Position numbers and translations under genes: made by a program. A DNA stretch of 64,000 bases, from positions 558,001 to 622,000 of the forward strand of contig CAWDOA010000016.1 of assembly GCA_963803875.1 (NCBI GenBank), in the 5' to 3' direction. A model generated the notes under the pieces. It had not been told where the DNA came from. It did not search any database and worked only from the letters and a program-made list of their open reading frames with translations. Origin of the DNA: JABDIY01 sp963803875 (GTDB taxonomy: Bacteria > Actinomycetota > Acidimicrobiia > Acidimicrobiales > SZUA-35). Positions 25,557 to 35,205 of this stretch are shown piece after piece (the first letter of the stretch is position 1; every line of letters begins with the position of its first letter).

Positions 25557-25949
25557 ATGGTTGACCTTCGTGCCGCTGCTGCCACAGAGATCGAGGAGCT
25601 GCACGTCGAGTTCGAGCGGTGGTTCAGCGGTGAGAGCGACAGCCTCGATCGCGTAGAACGCGTTCTCGCCGACCACTTCACCATGGTGCCGCCCAGCGGG
25701 GAGACCGTTCATCGAGCGGACTTGATCGCCGGACTGAAGATGGCCAAAGGAGCGGTCCAACTGGACATTGAGATTCGGAACCCAACGATCCGGTGGGAGG
25801 GTGCCGACGGACTGTTGGTCAGCTACGAGGAATGGCAGACCACGACGGAGAAGTCGAACGGCCGCCAATCAACAGTTCTCTTCGTTCCAGATGCGGACGC
25901 GCCCAACGGTCTGAAGTGGGTCCATGTGCACGAAACCTGGATTCAGTAG
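25557..25949 (+). CDS. DUF4440/SnoaL-like small protein
   Basis: A 130-residue protein with the cone-shaped NTF2-like pattern: an N-terminal helix with EIEELHVEFERWFSG, LADHFTMVPPSGE at about 38-50, a helix starting HRADLI, then strands ending GLKWVHVHETWIQ. DUF4440 proteins are diverse small hydrolases, isomerases or stress proteins. It has its own leaderless promoter just inside the end of the SWIM gene. No active-site assignment is possible. Confidence 0.7.
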   Translation: MVDLRAAAATEIEELHVEFERWFSGESDSLDRVERVLADHFTMVPPSGETVHRADLIAGLKMAKGAVQLDIEIRNPTIRWEGADGLLVSYEEWQTTTEKSNGRQSTVLFVPDADAPNGLKWVHVHETWIQ

Positions 25950-25975
25950 GTCCGGGGAGAAGTCGAGCCTTTGCG

Positions 25976-26263
25976 CTACCGAATCGTGTAGGTCACGGTA
26001 TAGGAACAGTGTGTCGAGCCCCTGACGGGCCCGCGACCCAAGGTGCGAAGCCGGTACATGAGAGGTGACGCACTACGGCGCATCTCTTCGAGGGCATGCT
26101 CAACAGAGCTGAGGAAGAGGTGCTCGCTGGAACCACGGGTGAACGTCGCGTGTCCTTGCGCCTCCCACCCGAGCCGGACTAGTTCTCTCCGGTACCAGGC
26201 TGTGACGTCGGTGAAGCGTTCGGGTGCTTCACAGTCCCGGGACACGGTCGCTGATGTGTCCAT
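25976..26263 (-). CDS. hypothetical protein (95 aa)
   Basis: Contains DVTAWYRRELVRLGWEAQGHA, the pattern of small domains in which one amphipathic helix precedes a strand (as in secreted or periplasmic proteins that tether a short alpha/beta fold). There is no signal peptide in the visible frame, so it may be the C-terminal remnant of a longer protein. Four cysteines or fewer, no catalytic motif seen. The neighbourhood gives no clue. Kept at moderate confidence because no strong gene covers the other strand. Confidence 0.4.
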   Translation of the reverse strand: MDTSATVSRDCEAPERFTDVTAWYRRELVRLGWEAQGHATFTRGSSEHLFLSSVEHALEEMRRSASPLMYRLRTLGRGPVRGSTHCSYTVTYTIR

Positions 26264-26493
26264 GTCGTCGTACCCGTGCCCCTCACCCTCGTCGTACGAT
26301 TCTGGTTCGCAGCACCACTTCCTCTGGCAGCCGCACTTGCCACGAAACGTCGTTGAGAAGAGTGCTCGCCAGCACCGGTCGATCGAAGGGTTCCTCTTCG
26401 TGCATCAGGTCATCAACGTACCCATGCTTGGCCTTGGGGCGGCGAGGCGGGGCATCATGGGGAGCATGGGGACAACGGATCGCTCACACGGTC
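26264..26493. other. 230-bp intergenic stretch, nothing firm seen
   Basis: Divergent region between the 95-aa hypothetical gene and the cation transporter. No convincing -10 hexamer at leaderless distance and no repeat or hairpin beyond chance were found. The sequence is less GC-rich in places. Confidence 0.3.
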
Positions 26494-27108
26494 ATGACCT
26501 CGACCACCGCCGACCCAGTGTCGCTTGCACAACTGCGTCACCGCGCCGTTGTGCTCGCGTGGGCGACGATCGCCTGGAACGTCGTCGAAGCAGTGGTCGC
26601 CATCGGCGCCGGGCTGGAGGCAGGATCGCTCGCTCTCATCGGTTTCGGGCTCGACTCGACGATCGAAGTCGGTTCCGCCGCCGTGATCCTGTGGCAGTTC
26701 GCCGGTGCCGACGAGCAGCGGGAACGACAGGCCCTTCGGCTGATCGCAGTGAGCTTCTTCGCATTGGCCGCCTACGTCACGGTCCAGGCCCTGGTCGATC
26801 TGGCGACGACTTCCGAACCCGACAGCAGCGTCGTTGGCATCGTGTTGGCTGCGCTGTCGTTGGTGGTGATGCCGCTGCTGGCTACGGCAAAGCGGCGTAC
26901 GAGTCAGCGGCTCGGATCGGTGACTGTCGCCGCCGATAGCCAGCAAACCTGGTTGTGCACCTATCTGTCGGCGGTGTTGTTGGTCGGGCTCGTGCTGAAC
27001 GCCGCTTTCGGGTGGTGGTGGGCCGACCCGGTCGCCGGCCTCGTGATCGCCGCATTGGCGCTACGCGAGGGTCGGGAAGCCTGGGCAGGTGACACCTGCT
27101 GCGACTGA
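26494..27108 (+). CDS. cation diffusion facilitator-type transporter (short form)
   Basis: A 204-residue membrane protein with six hydrophobic segments. LAWATIAWNVVEAVVAIGAG and SLALIGFGLDSTIEVGSAAV (about residues 20-64) carry the N-x3-E and D-x3-E style metal-site residues of CDF proteins, which export divalent metals against protons. The family's cytoplasmic C-terminal domain is absent, as in other short actinobacterial members. The start is uncertain; ATG 26494 is chosen because homology begins just after. Metal specificity is unknown and no regulator gene is adjacent. Confidence 0.75.
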   Translation: MTSTTADPVSLAQLRHRAVVLAWATIAWNVVEAVVAIGAGLEAGSLALIGFGLDSTIEVGSAAVILWQFAGADEQRERQALRLIAVSFFALAAYVTVQALVDLATTSEPDSSVVGIVLAALSLVVMPLLATAKRRTSQRLGSVTVAADSQQTWLCTYLSAVLLVGLVLNAAFGWWWADPVAGLVIAALALREGREAWAGDTCCD

Positions 27109-27172
27109 CGCAGCTGCCGCCATAGGCGTTCCCCTCATTGGTTTCGTGGTTCTCGATGGGCGACACTCTGGC

Positions 27173-27982
27173 ATGCAACACGCCTTGACGATTCCGCCGT
27201 ACGGCGATCTGGCCGATCCCTCGGCGCTGGTCGAGCTCACGGTGGCGGCTGAACAAGCCGGTTGGGACGCAGTCTTCTTGTGGGACCACGTGCTCCGTCG
27301 GCCGGACGACCCGCAGGATACGGCTGACCCGTGGGTCGCAATGGCGGCGATGGCCGTAGCGACCGAACGAGTACGGCTCGGGCCTATGGTCACGCCGATC
27401 ACTCGCCGCCGACCGATCAAGCTGGCGCGCGAGTGCACCACGCTCGATCACTTGTCCGGCGGGCGACTCACGCTCGGACTCGGCCTGGGGGTCGACACGA
27501 CCCGCGAGCTGAGTGCGTTCGGTGAGGTGGTCGACGCTCGCGAGCGTGGGGCGCGTCTCGACGAGGGCGCCGAGTTGTTGTGTCGGATGTGGTCCGGTGA
27601 GGAAGTCGACTTCCACGGAGATCACTTCATTGCCGACCGAGTGACCGTTTTGCCCCGACCGGTACAGCAGCCTCGGATTCCAATGTGGTTCGCGGCACGT
27701 GGGTCGGCGCGCAAGCCGGTTCGACGGGCCGCTCGCTACGACGGCCTGTACCCAATCGAGGTGACCGAGACCGATATCCGGGCGATGGTGGACCTCGTTG
27801 TCCTGGAGCGAGGCTCGCTCGATGGATTCGACGTGATCGCCCGCCCGACCGAAGAGATTTCGTACCGTTTGCTCGAGGAACTCGGCGTCACCTGGGCGAT
27901 CACGGGGCCTGCCCCCGGCGACACAGCGGTGGCGGAGTTGGTGCGAACATCCCCGGTGGACGTGTTCGGAATCGATGGCTGA
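27173..27982 (+). CDS. LLM class flavin-dependent oxidoreductase
   Basis: About 269 residues of the luciferase-like TIM-barrel superfamily: ELTVAAEQAGWDAVFLWDHV, then LGPMVTPITRRRPIKLAREC, and LSGGRLTLGLGLGVDTTRE. These are typical of F420- or FMN-using enzymes. It is shorter than the 309-aa paralogue at 19278-20207. The frame is open from 27089, where a GTG overlaps the cation transporter gene. The ATG at 27173 is preferred because GACACT lies 5 nt upstream and it begins near the first barrel strand. Substrate unknown. Confidence 0.75.
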   Translation: MQHALTIPPYGDLADPSALVELTVAAEQAGWDAVFLWDHVLRRPDDPQDTADPWVAMAAMAVATERVRLGPMVTPITRRRPIKLARECTTLDHLSGGRLTLGLGLGVDTTRELSAFGEVVDARERGARLDEGAELLCRMWSGEEVDFHGDHFIADRVTVLPRPVQQPRIPMWFAARGSARKPVRRAARYDGLYPIEVTETDIRAMVDLVVLERGSLDGFDVIARPTEEISYRLLEELGVTWAITGPAPGDTAVAELVRTSPVDVFGIDG

Positions 27983-28068
27983 ACGAACCTGAGTGGCCGG
28001 CCTCGATTCTGTGCGGCCCCAGCCGACTCGACGGCCAACTCTGTCTCACCCTTGGGGGAGAATGGGGT

Positions 28069-29328
28069 GTGGCTTCGGTGGCGGGAAACTCGGGTTCTGT
28101 TAGCGGTCTTCTGGGGGCGGAGCGGGTGGTGCTGGCTGAGATTGGTGCACTTGTTGATCGGGTTGCTTCCACTGATTTGTTGTCGGTCTCTCGGGAGGAG
28201 TTGGCCGAGATCGTGTCGGAGATGGCGGCTGAGTCTGAGCGGTTGTCGGCGATGGCTGGCCGGTTCATGGAGGTGGGTGAACGGTCGGCGTGTTCCTACA
28301 CCAAGGGTGAACGAACGATGATCGGCCTGGTCAACGCCAAAGGTCGTTTGTCCCGCCGGCGGGCCGCCAGCATCCGCCGGGCCGGGCGGGCGGTGTACCG
28401 GTACCCCAGCTTCCATGCAGCCCTGCTAGCTCGACAGATCACGCTGGCCCATGTTGATGCGATGACCACATGGGCCAAGAAAGCCAACACCGAACAGGTC
28501 CGCGCCTCCGAAGAAGCGTTGGCAGCGGTGGCGGTGCTCACCACACCAGAGGAGTTCGAAGAAGCACTTCGTACCTGGGTGGCGGTTGCTGACCCGCACG
28601 AACACCTCGATGAGTTCCTGCGGGCCCAGGCCAAGCGTCATCTTCATTTACAGCCGGACCTGTTCTCCAACGTTCATGTCACCGGCGTGTTGGATCCTCT
28701 GTTGGGTGAACAGGTGATGAACACCATCCTGGGTAACGCCCAACGGCTACAAGCCGAGAACCAAACTCTCTCTATCGCCCAAGCCAACCATGATGCGCTG
28801 GTGCAGCTGGTACTGGACCCCGACAGTGAAGGAACCGTCCGGCCCAGCCTGGAAATCCTCGTCCCGGCTGATGATCCCGACGACCAAACAGGCCCGGGCA
28901 ATCAAGCCTCTGTCAAGACACCCGTTGTTGGAGACCGCGGGTTCTCCAGGGTCTGCTACCCCCGCACCGCGAGCGGGAACCTGATCCCGCCCGCAATCAT
29001 CAACAAGCTGATCCCGCACTCCAGGGTCCGGTACCACCGGCTCAACGCCGATGGATCACTCGCCCACGACACACCAGCCCAACGCAACTTCACCACGGTC
29101 CAGCGGCGCATGATCCGACTCAGAGACAACCGCTGCCAACACTCCGGCTGCCGTCGAAGAACCTGCGAACACGACCACGTGACCCCATGGTCACAGCGAG
29201 GACCAACCCTGGTCGCCAACGGACAACTCCTCTGCCCCTTCCACCACCGCTGGAAACACCGAAACGACCCCGGGCACCACCGCTCAGACCTTTTCGACAA
29301 CAGTCCTCTGCTCATCCAACTCGAATAG
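28069..29328 (+). CDS. HNH endonuclease, DUF222 (13E12 repeat) family
   Basis: A 419-residue protein. An N-terminal DUF222 helical domain (about residues 20-300) is followed by the HNH nuclease motif RDNRCQHSGCRRRTCEHDHV...LLCPFHHRWKH (about 348-388), with two zinc-type cysteine pairs and the catalytic His of HDHV. These proteins occur in many copies in actinobacterial genomes and are thought to behave like mobile or selfish elements, though their biology is unclear. The GTG at 28069 is chosen because GAGAAT ends 5 nt before it. Both neighbours are housekeeping genes; no repeats flank it. Confidence 0.85.
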   Translation: MASVAGNSGSVSGLLGAERVVLAEIGALVDRVASTDLLSVSREELAEIVSEMAAESERLSAMAGRFMEVGERSACSYTKGERTMIGLVNAKGRLSRRRAASIRRAGRAVYRYPSFHAALLARQITLAHVDAMTTWAKKANTEQVRASEEALAAVAVLTTPEEFEEALRTWVAVADPHEHLDEFLRAQAKRHLHLQPDLFSNVHVTGVLDPLLGEQVMNTILGNAQRLQAENQTLSIAQANHDALVQLVLDPDSEGTVRPSLEILVPADDPDDQTGPGNQASVKTPVVGDRGFSRVCYPRTASGNLIPPAIINKLIPHSRVRYHRLNADGSLAHDTPAQRNFTTVQRRMIRLRDNRCQHSGCRRRTCEHDHVTPWSQRGPTLVANGQLLCPFHHRWKHRNDPGHHRSDLFDNSPLLIQLE

Positions 29329-29393
29329 GCACCGGCCCTCTCCAAACGTAACTCATGAACCAGACGCCCCTCCCGCCCACCAGCGGGTGGCCG

Positions 29394-29741
29394 TCAGCCT
29401 TTGAGCATCGACAGGCGGATCTCGACCAGCCGACGCAGTAGTGGTTCACCAGGCATCTGATCTACCGGGAAACGAAGTGTTCCTTTTGACCAGTCGTACC
29501 CCTCTAGCAACTCTGGCTCCACCTGATCGAGCACAGACCCCGAATGGGGGAAGAAACTGCAGTGTCGTTTCGCATACGCATAGCCGGCGACTGGCGTTCC
29601 GTTTACCCGTAGAGCCGGCACACCGTACGACATCCCTTCCTCTGCATCGGGCAGCAACGAGGTGAGCAACTGCCTCAGCTCGAGCAGTGTGCTGCGGTGA
29701 GGCTCTGGCGCCTCGTTCAGGTAGTCGTCAACCTCAGGCAT
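29394..29741 (-). CDS. DUF1801 (YdhG-like) family protein
   Basis: A 115-residue protein matching DUF1801, related to frataxin-like YdhG proteins proposed to handle iron: VDDYLNEAPEPHRSTLLELRQ, then EGMSYGVPALRVNGTPVAGY and KRHCSFFPHSGSVLD. The frame runs upstream to 29987, but the ATG at 29741 gives the family's normal length, and TAGGTT precedes it by 7 nt. The DUF1801 function is not established. Convergent with the HNH gene and divergent from plsC. Confidence 0.8.
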   Translation of the reverse strand: MPEVDDYLNEAPEPHRSTLLELRQLLTSLLPDAEEGMSYGVPALRVNGTPVAGYAYAKRHCSFFPHSGSVLDQVEPELLEGYDWSKGTLRFPVDQMPGEPLLRRLVEIRLSMLKG

Positions 29742-29748
29742 ACCCGCG

Positions 29749-29754
29749 AACCTA
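29749..29754 (-). promoter_or_regulatory. -10 hexamer TAGGTT, leaderless start at 29741
   Basis: Minus-strand hexamer 7 nt from the ATG; fixes the start of the DUF1801 gene. Confidence 0.55.
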
Positions 29755-29780
29755 CCCGGGCACGCGATGTCTGATCGTCG

Positions 29781-29786
29781 TAAGCT
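29781..29786 (+). promoter_or_regulatory. -10 hexamer TAAGCT, leaderless start at 29794
   Basis: TAAGCT ends 7 nt before the GTG at 29794, arguing against the upstream ATG at 29767. Confidence 0.5.
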
Positions 29787-29793
29787 TCTGGTC

Positions 29794-30540
29794 GTGGTTC
29801 TACGAATCAGGGACTGGGTCTTCACGATTCCTTTCATGATTGCGTTCGCGTTGACCCTCGTGGTCTTCGACATAGCAGGACGCATCGCTCGCCTGGTCAG
29901 CTTGCGCGCTTTCGAACGTGTGATGGCGGCGTTGCAGCGCACCCTGATCAGTGTGTTCAGGATCTGTGGCACAAAGGTGGAGGTCACCCGCTCACCGGCG
30001 ATCGAGCCGAACCGGGGCTACGCCATGATCTCCAATCATCAGAGCCTGTTCGACATCGTGCTCATCGGTGGACTGATGTTCACCAACTATCCCAAGTACG
30101 TAGCCAAGAAGGAGCTGGCCAAGTGGATTCCGAGCATTTCCCTCAACCTGAACCGGGGTGGTAACGCAATCATTGATCGGGGCAACCGCAAGCAGGCGGT
30201 AGAGGCCATCAAGGTGATGGCGGAGAACGCCCAAGCTCGGGACGTCAGCGTGGTCATCTATCCCGAGGGCACCCGAAGCCGCGACGGCCATCTCGGGAAG
30301 TTCCGCCGGGCAGGGATGATCACCATGCTGGAAGCAGCCGACCAGCTCCCGGTGGTCCCGGTGACAATCGATGGATCGTGGCGTCTGCTCCGATACAACC
30401 TCAAGCCGATTCCCTTCGGAACTACCGTCCGGATCGACTTCGGCGATCCGATCCCAAGGACCGCCGACGACACCGCTGCAGTCGCCGAACAAGCCCGCCA
30501 GGTCATAAGCGCCAATCTCGATTCGTGGCGGCGCACCTGA
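29794..30540 (+). CDS. plsC: 1-acyl-sn-glycerol-3-phosphate acyltransferase (PlsC family)
   Basis: A 248-residue membrane-associated acyltransferase of phosphatidic acid synthesis. The catalytic motif NHQSLFD (Hx4D), the second motif around RGGNAIIDRGNRKQAV and VVIYPEGTRSRDGHLGKFRRAGM (in two pieces) are all present. An N-terminal hydrophobic helix (FTIPFMIAFALTLVV) anchors it. The ATG at 29767 is an alternative start; the GTG at 29794 is preferred because of its -10 hexamer. Single gene, 105 bp upstream of lhr. Confidence 0.85.
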   Translation: MVLRIRDWVFTIPFMIAFALTLVVFDIAGRIARLVSLRAFERVMAALQRTLISVFRICGTKVEVTRSPAIEPNRGYAMISNHQSLFDIVLIGGLMFTNYPKYVAKKELAKWIPSISLNLNRGGNAIIDRGNRKQAVEAIKVMAENAQARDVSVVIYPEGTRSRDGHLGKFRRAGMITMLEAADQLPVVPVTIDGSWRLLRYNLKPIPFGTTVRIDFGDPIPRTADDTAAVAEQARQVISANLDSWRRT

Positions 30541-30633
30541 GAGTTGCTCCCCAAGTGCCCTTGATCGTTGAGATTGAGATCTTCTTGCCCTCCGCCACAA
30601 TCGACCCCTCGGCGCTCCGTCTCACGCCGCCGG

Positions 30634-30639
30634 TACCGT
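30634..30639 (+). promoter_or_regulatory. -10 hexamer TACCGT, leaderless start at 30646
   Basis: TACCGT ends 6 nt before the ATG of lhr. Confidence 0.6.
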
Positions 30640-30645
30640 TGATCC

Positions 30646-33600
30646 ATGGCGAAACACCACAAGGCACTCGGCGGGTTCAGCCCGGCCGCGGCCGCGTGGT
30701 TCTCGACCACCTTCGAGGGGCCCACTCCGCCCCAGGCCGAAGGTTGGCCGGTGATCGCCAAGGGTGACCACACCCTGATCCTTGCCCCAACCGGCACGGG
30801 GAAGACGCTCAGCGCGTTCTTCTGGGGCCTGGACCAGCTGTGTAATACGCCGCCACCAGAAGACCAGTTGGCACGTACCCGGATTCTGTACATCTCACCC
30901 CTTCGCGCCTTGGCCGTGGATGTGGAGAAGAACCTTCGGGCGCCCCTGCAAGGTGTCCGGTTGGCGGCCGAGCGACTGGGGGAACCGTTCTATGAACCCA
31001 CCGTGATGCTCCGCACCGGCGACACTCCGCCAGAGGATCGTCGGCGAATGCAGCGCCATCCACCAGACCTGCTGATCACCACACCCGAATCGCTGTTCCT
31101 CATGCTCACGTCGAAGGTGCGGGAGACCTTGGCCAGCGTGGAGACGGTGATCATCGACGAGATTCACGCTCTTGCGGCCACCAAACGGGGATCGCATATG
31201 GCCCTCACCTTGGAGCGACTAGATGAGATCGCCGACAAGCCGGTGCAGCGGATAGGGCTGAGTGCCACTCAGCGTCCCCTGGAAGAGATCGCTCGTTTCC
31301 TGGGAGGTCATCAAGATGGCGAGGCCGGCAATGCCGGTTCACCCCGGCCGGTGACCATCGTCGACGCCGGCGTGAAGAAGCGCATGGAGATTGAGGTCAT
31401 CGTGCCCGTGGAAGACATGGGCCGTCTCGGCGAGATGACTCTTCCCGATCCTGAGCAGGAGTTCGCCCAACCTCAACGCCGTAGCATCTGGCCGTCGATG
31501 CACCCTCGGCTACTCAGCCTGATTCAGGAACACCAGAGCACCATCGTCTTCGTGAACGCTCGCCGTTTGTCGGAACGATTGGCCACCCGGCTGAACGAGC
31601 TCTACATCAATGGCGAAAATCGGGCTGCAGAAGCTGAGGGCCGTTCGCCAGGGGAGGGAGAGAGGGAGCTGGTCAAGGCCCACCACGGTTCGCTCAGCCG
31701 TGAACAGCGGCTGCGGATCGAGGACGAGCTGAAACGAGGGACCTTGAAAGGTCTTGTGGCCACGAGTTCGCTGGAGTTGGGAATCGACATGGGTGCAGTC
31801 GATCTGGTTGTTCAGGTCGAGTCGCCGGGTGCGGTCAGTCGCGGGCTGCAGCGCATCGGCCGCGCCGGTCACCAAGTAGGAGCACCCAGTACCGGCAAGT
31901 TTTTCCCCAAACACAGAACCGATCTGGTGGAAGCAGCGGTAGTGGTCGACCGAATGCAGAACGGCCTCATCGAGGAGACCCGCTACCCCCGCAACCCTCT
32001 CGACGTTCTCGCCCAGCAGATAGTTGCAATGGTGGCTATGGACGACTGGCCCATCGATGATCTTCGTCGGGTGTGCCGTCGCGTGGCCAACTTCGCCGAG
32101 CTGAGCGATGAGGCCTTCGACAACGTGCTTGATCTACTTGCCGGCCGTTACCCGTCCGACGAGTTCGCTGAACTTCGGCCCAGAATTATCTGGGATCGGG
32201 TGGAAGGAGTCATCCGGGGTAGGCCCGGCGCCCAACGGCTGGCCGTGACTAGCGGCGGCACCATTCCTGACCGTGGGCTCTACGGCGTTTTCCTGCCCGA
32301 CGGCACGCGGGTTGGCGAGTTGGACGAGGAGATGGTCTACGAGTCCCGGGCGGGTGAGACGTTCCTGCTCGGAGCATCCACCTGGCGGATCGAAGACATC
32401 ACCCACGAACGAGTGGTCGTCACCCCAGCCCCGGGCCAGCCGGGCAAGATGCCGTTCTGGCATGGCGACGGTCCGGGCCGACCGTTGGAGCTGGGCCGGG
32501 CGATGGGTCAGTTCGTGCGGGAGATCGATGGCATGGATCGCCACAAGGCGCTCGAGCGGCTCGCCGACCGTCACAGTCTCGATCCGCTGGCGGCGGAAAA
32601 CCTTGTGATGTATCTCGAGGAGCAGCGCGAGGCAACCACGATGTTGCCAACCGACCGCACGGTCATTGTCGAGCGGTTCCGAGACGAGATCGGCGACTGG
32701 CGGATCTGTATCCTTTCGCCCTTCGGTGCCCAGGTCCACGCTCCGTGGGGTATGGCTCTCCAGCACCGGCTGGCAGAACAGTGGGGCTGGGATGTTGAGC
32801 TGATGTGGTCTGACGATGGCATTGTGATTCGCCTCCCCGAAGCCGAGGATCGCATTCCAATAGATGAGCTTCTCATCGATCCGGACGATCTCGATGAGTA
32901 CCTGGTCACCCAGCTCCCCAACACTGCAATGTTTGCAGCCCGGTTTCGGGAGTGCGCAGCGCGAGCGCTGCTCCTGCCCCGTCGGCGCCCCGACCGCCGT
33001 ACACCGCTGTGGCAACAACGTCAGAAAGCGGCCGACCTTCTCACCGTCGCCGCCAAGTATCCAAGCTTCCCGATATTGCTGGAGACCACCCGAGAATGTC
33101 TGAACGACGTCTTCGACGTGCCGGCCCTCCGCTCGGTTCTCACCGACCTTCGGTCCCGCAAGATCTCTGTTCACACGGTCGATACCGACTCAGCGTCCCC
33201 GATGGCCAGTGGTTTGTTGTTCGGCTGGGTGGCCCAGTACATGTACGAAGGCGATGCACCACTGGCCGAGCGACGGGCCGCAGCTCTTTCGCTCGATCGA
33301 GATCTCCTTCGAGACCTGCTTGGGGCCGAAGAACTGCGGGAGCTGCTCGACGCGGACGTACTTCGTCAACTTGAGATGGAGTTGCAGCGAACCGCCAACA
33401 CGTGGAAGGCCCGCAACCTCGACGGGGTGGAAGATCTGCTTCGGTGGCTGGGGCCACTCACGGTCGGCGAGGCCGCCGAACGGGTCGACGGCATCAATGC
33501 AGAGATAGCGATGGCCGACCTACTCGATCAGCGACGCGTCATCGAAGTGGGTCTGCAAACCGGGCGTCACTTCGCATCGGCCGAAGACGCCTCCCGACTG

Positions 33601-35181
33601 CGGGATGCGCTCGGCGTTGCCCTACCAGCCGGGCTTCCGGCTGCATTCACCGATTCGGTCGACAACCCTTTGCTCGATCTCGTCAGTCGTTTCGCCCGCA
33701 CCCATGGGCCGTTCCTCACCCGAGAACTCACGGCACGGTTGGGCGTTGATGCCGAGCGGGCCGACACCTCGTTGGCCGAACTGGAACGACAGGGTCGGGT
33801 GGTCCGGGGCGAGTTCCGTCCCGATGGCTCGGAACGGGAGTGGTGCCACAGCGATGTGCTCCGGATCCTCCGTCGGCGTTCACTCGCAGCGCTGCGGAGT
33901 GAGGTGGAGCCGGTCGATGGCGATGTGTTGGCGCGCTTCCAGCCGCAATGGCAGCATGTCAATTCGAAACTCCGGGGCGTGGATGGGGTGGCTGAGGTCC
34001 TGACGGCTCTGCAGGGTGCTTCGCTGCCGGCGTCGATACTCGAGTCCGATGTACTGCCATCTCGCATTCGCAACTACACCCCAGCCGATCTCGACACCCT
34101 TCTCACCGCCGGCGAGGTGGTGTGGGCCGGCGCCGGTGCCTTGGGCGCCGGAGATGGTCGGATTCGGTTGGTATTCCGTGATCAAGCCCCTCTGCTGCTA
34201 CCCGAACCCACCGATCCGCCTGATGGTCCGATGCATCATGCGATCAGGGCGTGCCTGGTAGAGCGGGGTGCGGTGTTTTGGAACGATCTCACGGTGGCGG
34301 TGCAGGAGGCCGAGCTGGACTACTCCGAGACGGTTGTGCTCACCGCCTTGTGGGATCTGGTGTGGGCCGGCGAGGTCACCAACGACGCGTTGACGCCATT
34401 GCGAGCTGTGGTTTCAGGCGCTACTCCGAAGAAGTCGCCGGGTGGTCGAACCGGCCGAGCCGGCCGCCGTCCCGGACTTCGATCACTCAGCCGGATGGGT
34501 CCGCCTTCGGCCACCGGACGCTGGTCACTGGTGGCACCGCTACGTCGCCCGACCCCTACCTCCACCGAGATCGCCACAACTCGGGCTCTCCAGCTGCTGG
34601 AACGGTATGGCGTGTTGACCCGCGAAATGGCGCTGGCCGAAGGTGCCGAAGGCGGCTTCGCCGGCGTCTACCCGGTGCTGAAGGAGTTGGAAGATCGCGG
34701 CCAAGTGCGGCGCGGCTACTTCGTTGCGGGTCTCGGTGCGGCTCAGTTCGCTCTGCCCGGCGCCGTCGACCGACTTCGAGATGAACGGCGGGACACTGCG
34801 ATGCCCCGCGATCTCGACCCGGCTGACGACTGGATCGTTCTCTCCGCCGCCGACCCTGCTCAGCCCTATGGTGCGGCCCTGCCGTGGCCCGAGACCGAGG
34901 GTCGACCCAGCCGCAGCGTCGGAGCGTACGTTGTGCTCAACGCCGGGAAGCCCGTGGTCTATTTGGAACGGGGCGGTCGTAGCATCGTCACCTTCGAAGG
35001 GATCGGTGATGATCCAGCCTGGGTGCAAGAGCTGGTTACGTTGGTGAAGGCCCGCAGGATCAAGCAGATCGAGGTGCGCAAGATCGACGGCATTTCCACC
35101 GCTGAGCATCCTGAGGTCCGTGACACCCTCCTGGCCGGTGGTTTCGCCCTCGGCTACAAAGGCCCCACCCTCCGCCGCTAG
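30646..35181 (+). CDS. lhr: Lhr-like DEAD/DEAH ATP-dependent helicase (full length)
   Basis: A 1511-residue superfamily 2 helicase, the long actinobacterial Lhr form that unwinds DNA and RNA:DNA hybrids and acts in DNA repair. Walker A is LAPTGTGKTLSAFFWGLDQL (about 45-64), Walker B VIIDEIHALAATKRGSH, motif III LSATQRPLEEIA, and motif VI RGLQRIGRAGHQ. A winged-helix/DUF4145-like middle follows, and the C-terminal half contains the Lhr-CTD region. The length matches the mycobacterial enzyme (about 1500 aa). Single gene with its own leaderless promoter. A palindromic element copy (B) lies 25 bp after its stop. Confidence 0.9.
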   Translation: MAKHHKALGGFSPAAAAWFSTTFEGPTPPQAEGWPVIAKGDHTLILAPTGTGKTLSAFFWGLDQLCNTPPPEDQLARTRILYISPLRALAVDVEKNLRAPLQGVRLAAERLGEPFYEPTVMLRTGDTPPEDRRRMQRHPPDLLITTPESLFLMLTSKVRETLASVETVIIDEIHALAATKRGSHMALTLERLDEIADKPVQRIGLSATQRPLEEIARFLGGHQDGEAGNAGSPRPVTIVDAGVKKRMEIEVIVPVEDMGRLGEMTLPDPEQEFAQPQRRSIWPSMHPRLLSLIQEHQSTIVFVNARRLSERLATRLNELYINGENRAAEAEGRSPGEGERELVKAHHGSLSREQRLRIEDELKRGTLKGLVATSSLELGIDMGAVDLVVQVESPGAVSRGLQRIGRAGHQVGAPSTGKFFPKHRTDLVEAAVVVDRMQNGLIEETRYPRNPLDVLAQQIVAMVAMDDWPIDDLRRVCRRVANFAELSDEAFDNVLDLLAGRYPSDEFAELRPRIIWDRVEGVIRGRPGAQRLAVTSGGTIPDRGLYGVFLPDGTRVGELDEEMVYESRAGETFLLGASTWRIEDITHERVVVTPAPGQPGKMPFWHGDGPGRPLELGRAMGQFVREIDGMDRHKALERLADRHSLDPLAAENLVMYLEEQREATTMLPTDRTVIVERFRDEIGDWRICILSPFGAQVHAPWGMALQHRLAEQWGWDVELMWSDDGIVIRLPEAEDRIPIDELLIDPDDLDEYLVTQLPNTAMFAARFRECAARALLLPRRRPDRRTPLWQQRQKAADLLTVAAKYPSFPILLETTRECLNDVFDVPALRSVLTDLRSRKISVHTVDTDSASPMASGLLFGWVAQYMYEGDAPLAERRAAALSLDRDLLRDLLGAEELRELLDADVLRQLEMELQRTANTWKARNLDGVEDLLRWLGPLTVGEAAERVDGINAEIAMADLLDQRRVIEVGLQTGRHFASAEDASRLRDALGVALPAGLPAAFTDSVDNPLLDLVSRFARTHGPFLTRELTARLGVDAERADTSLAELERQGRVVRGEFRPDGSEREWCHSDVLRILRRRSLAALRSEVEPVDGDVLARFQPQWQHVNSKLRGVDGVAEVLTALQGASLPASILESDVLPSRIRNYTPADLDTLLTAGEVVWAGAGALGAGDGRIRLVFRDQAPLLLPEPTDPPDGPMHHAIRACLVERGAVFWNDLTVAVQEAELDYSETVVLTALWDLVWAGEVTNDALTPLRAVVSGATPKKSPGGRTGRAGRRPGLRSLSRMGPPSATGRWSLVAPLRRPTPTSTEIATTRALQLLERYGVLTREMALAEGAEGGFAGVYPVLKELEDRGQVRRGYFVAGLGAAQFALPGAVDRLRDERRDTAMPRDLDPADDWIVLSAADPAQPYGAALPWPETEGRPSRSVGAYVVLNAGKPVVYLERGGRSIVTFEGIGDDPAWVQELVTLVKARRIKQIEVRKIDGISTAEHPEVRDTLLAGGFALGYKGPTLRR

Positions 35182-35205
35182 AACTCCCCGCCGATCCCCT
35201 TCCCC

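Noticed and set aside
29375..29391. Intrinsic terminator CCACC/GGTGG after the HNH gene
   Set aside because: Stem is only 5 bp and no T-tract follows; too weak to list as a feature.
30258..30893. Minus-strand frames overlapping the start of lhr and the end of plsC
   Set aside because: They cross two genes with clear catalytic motifs on the other strand and have no promoter-like hexamer.
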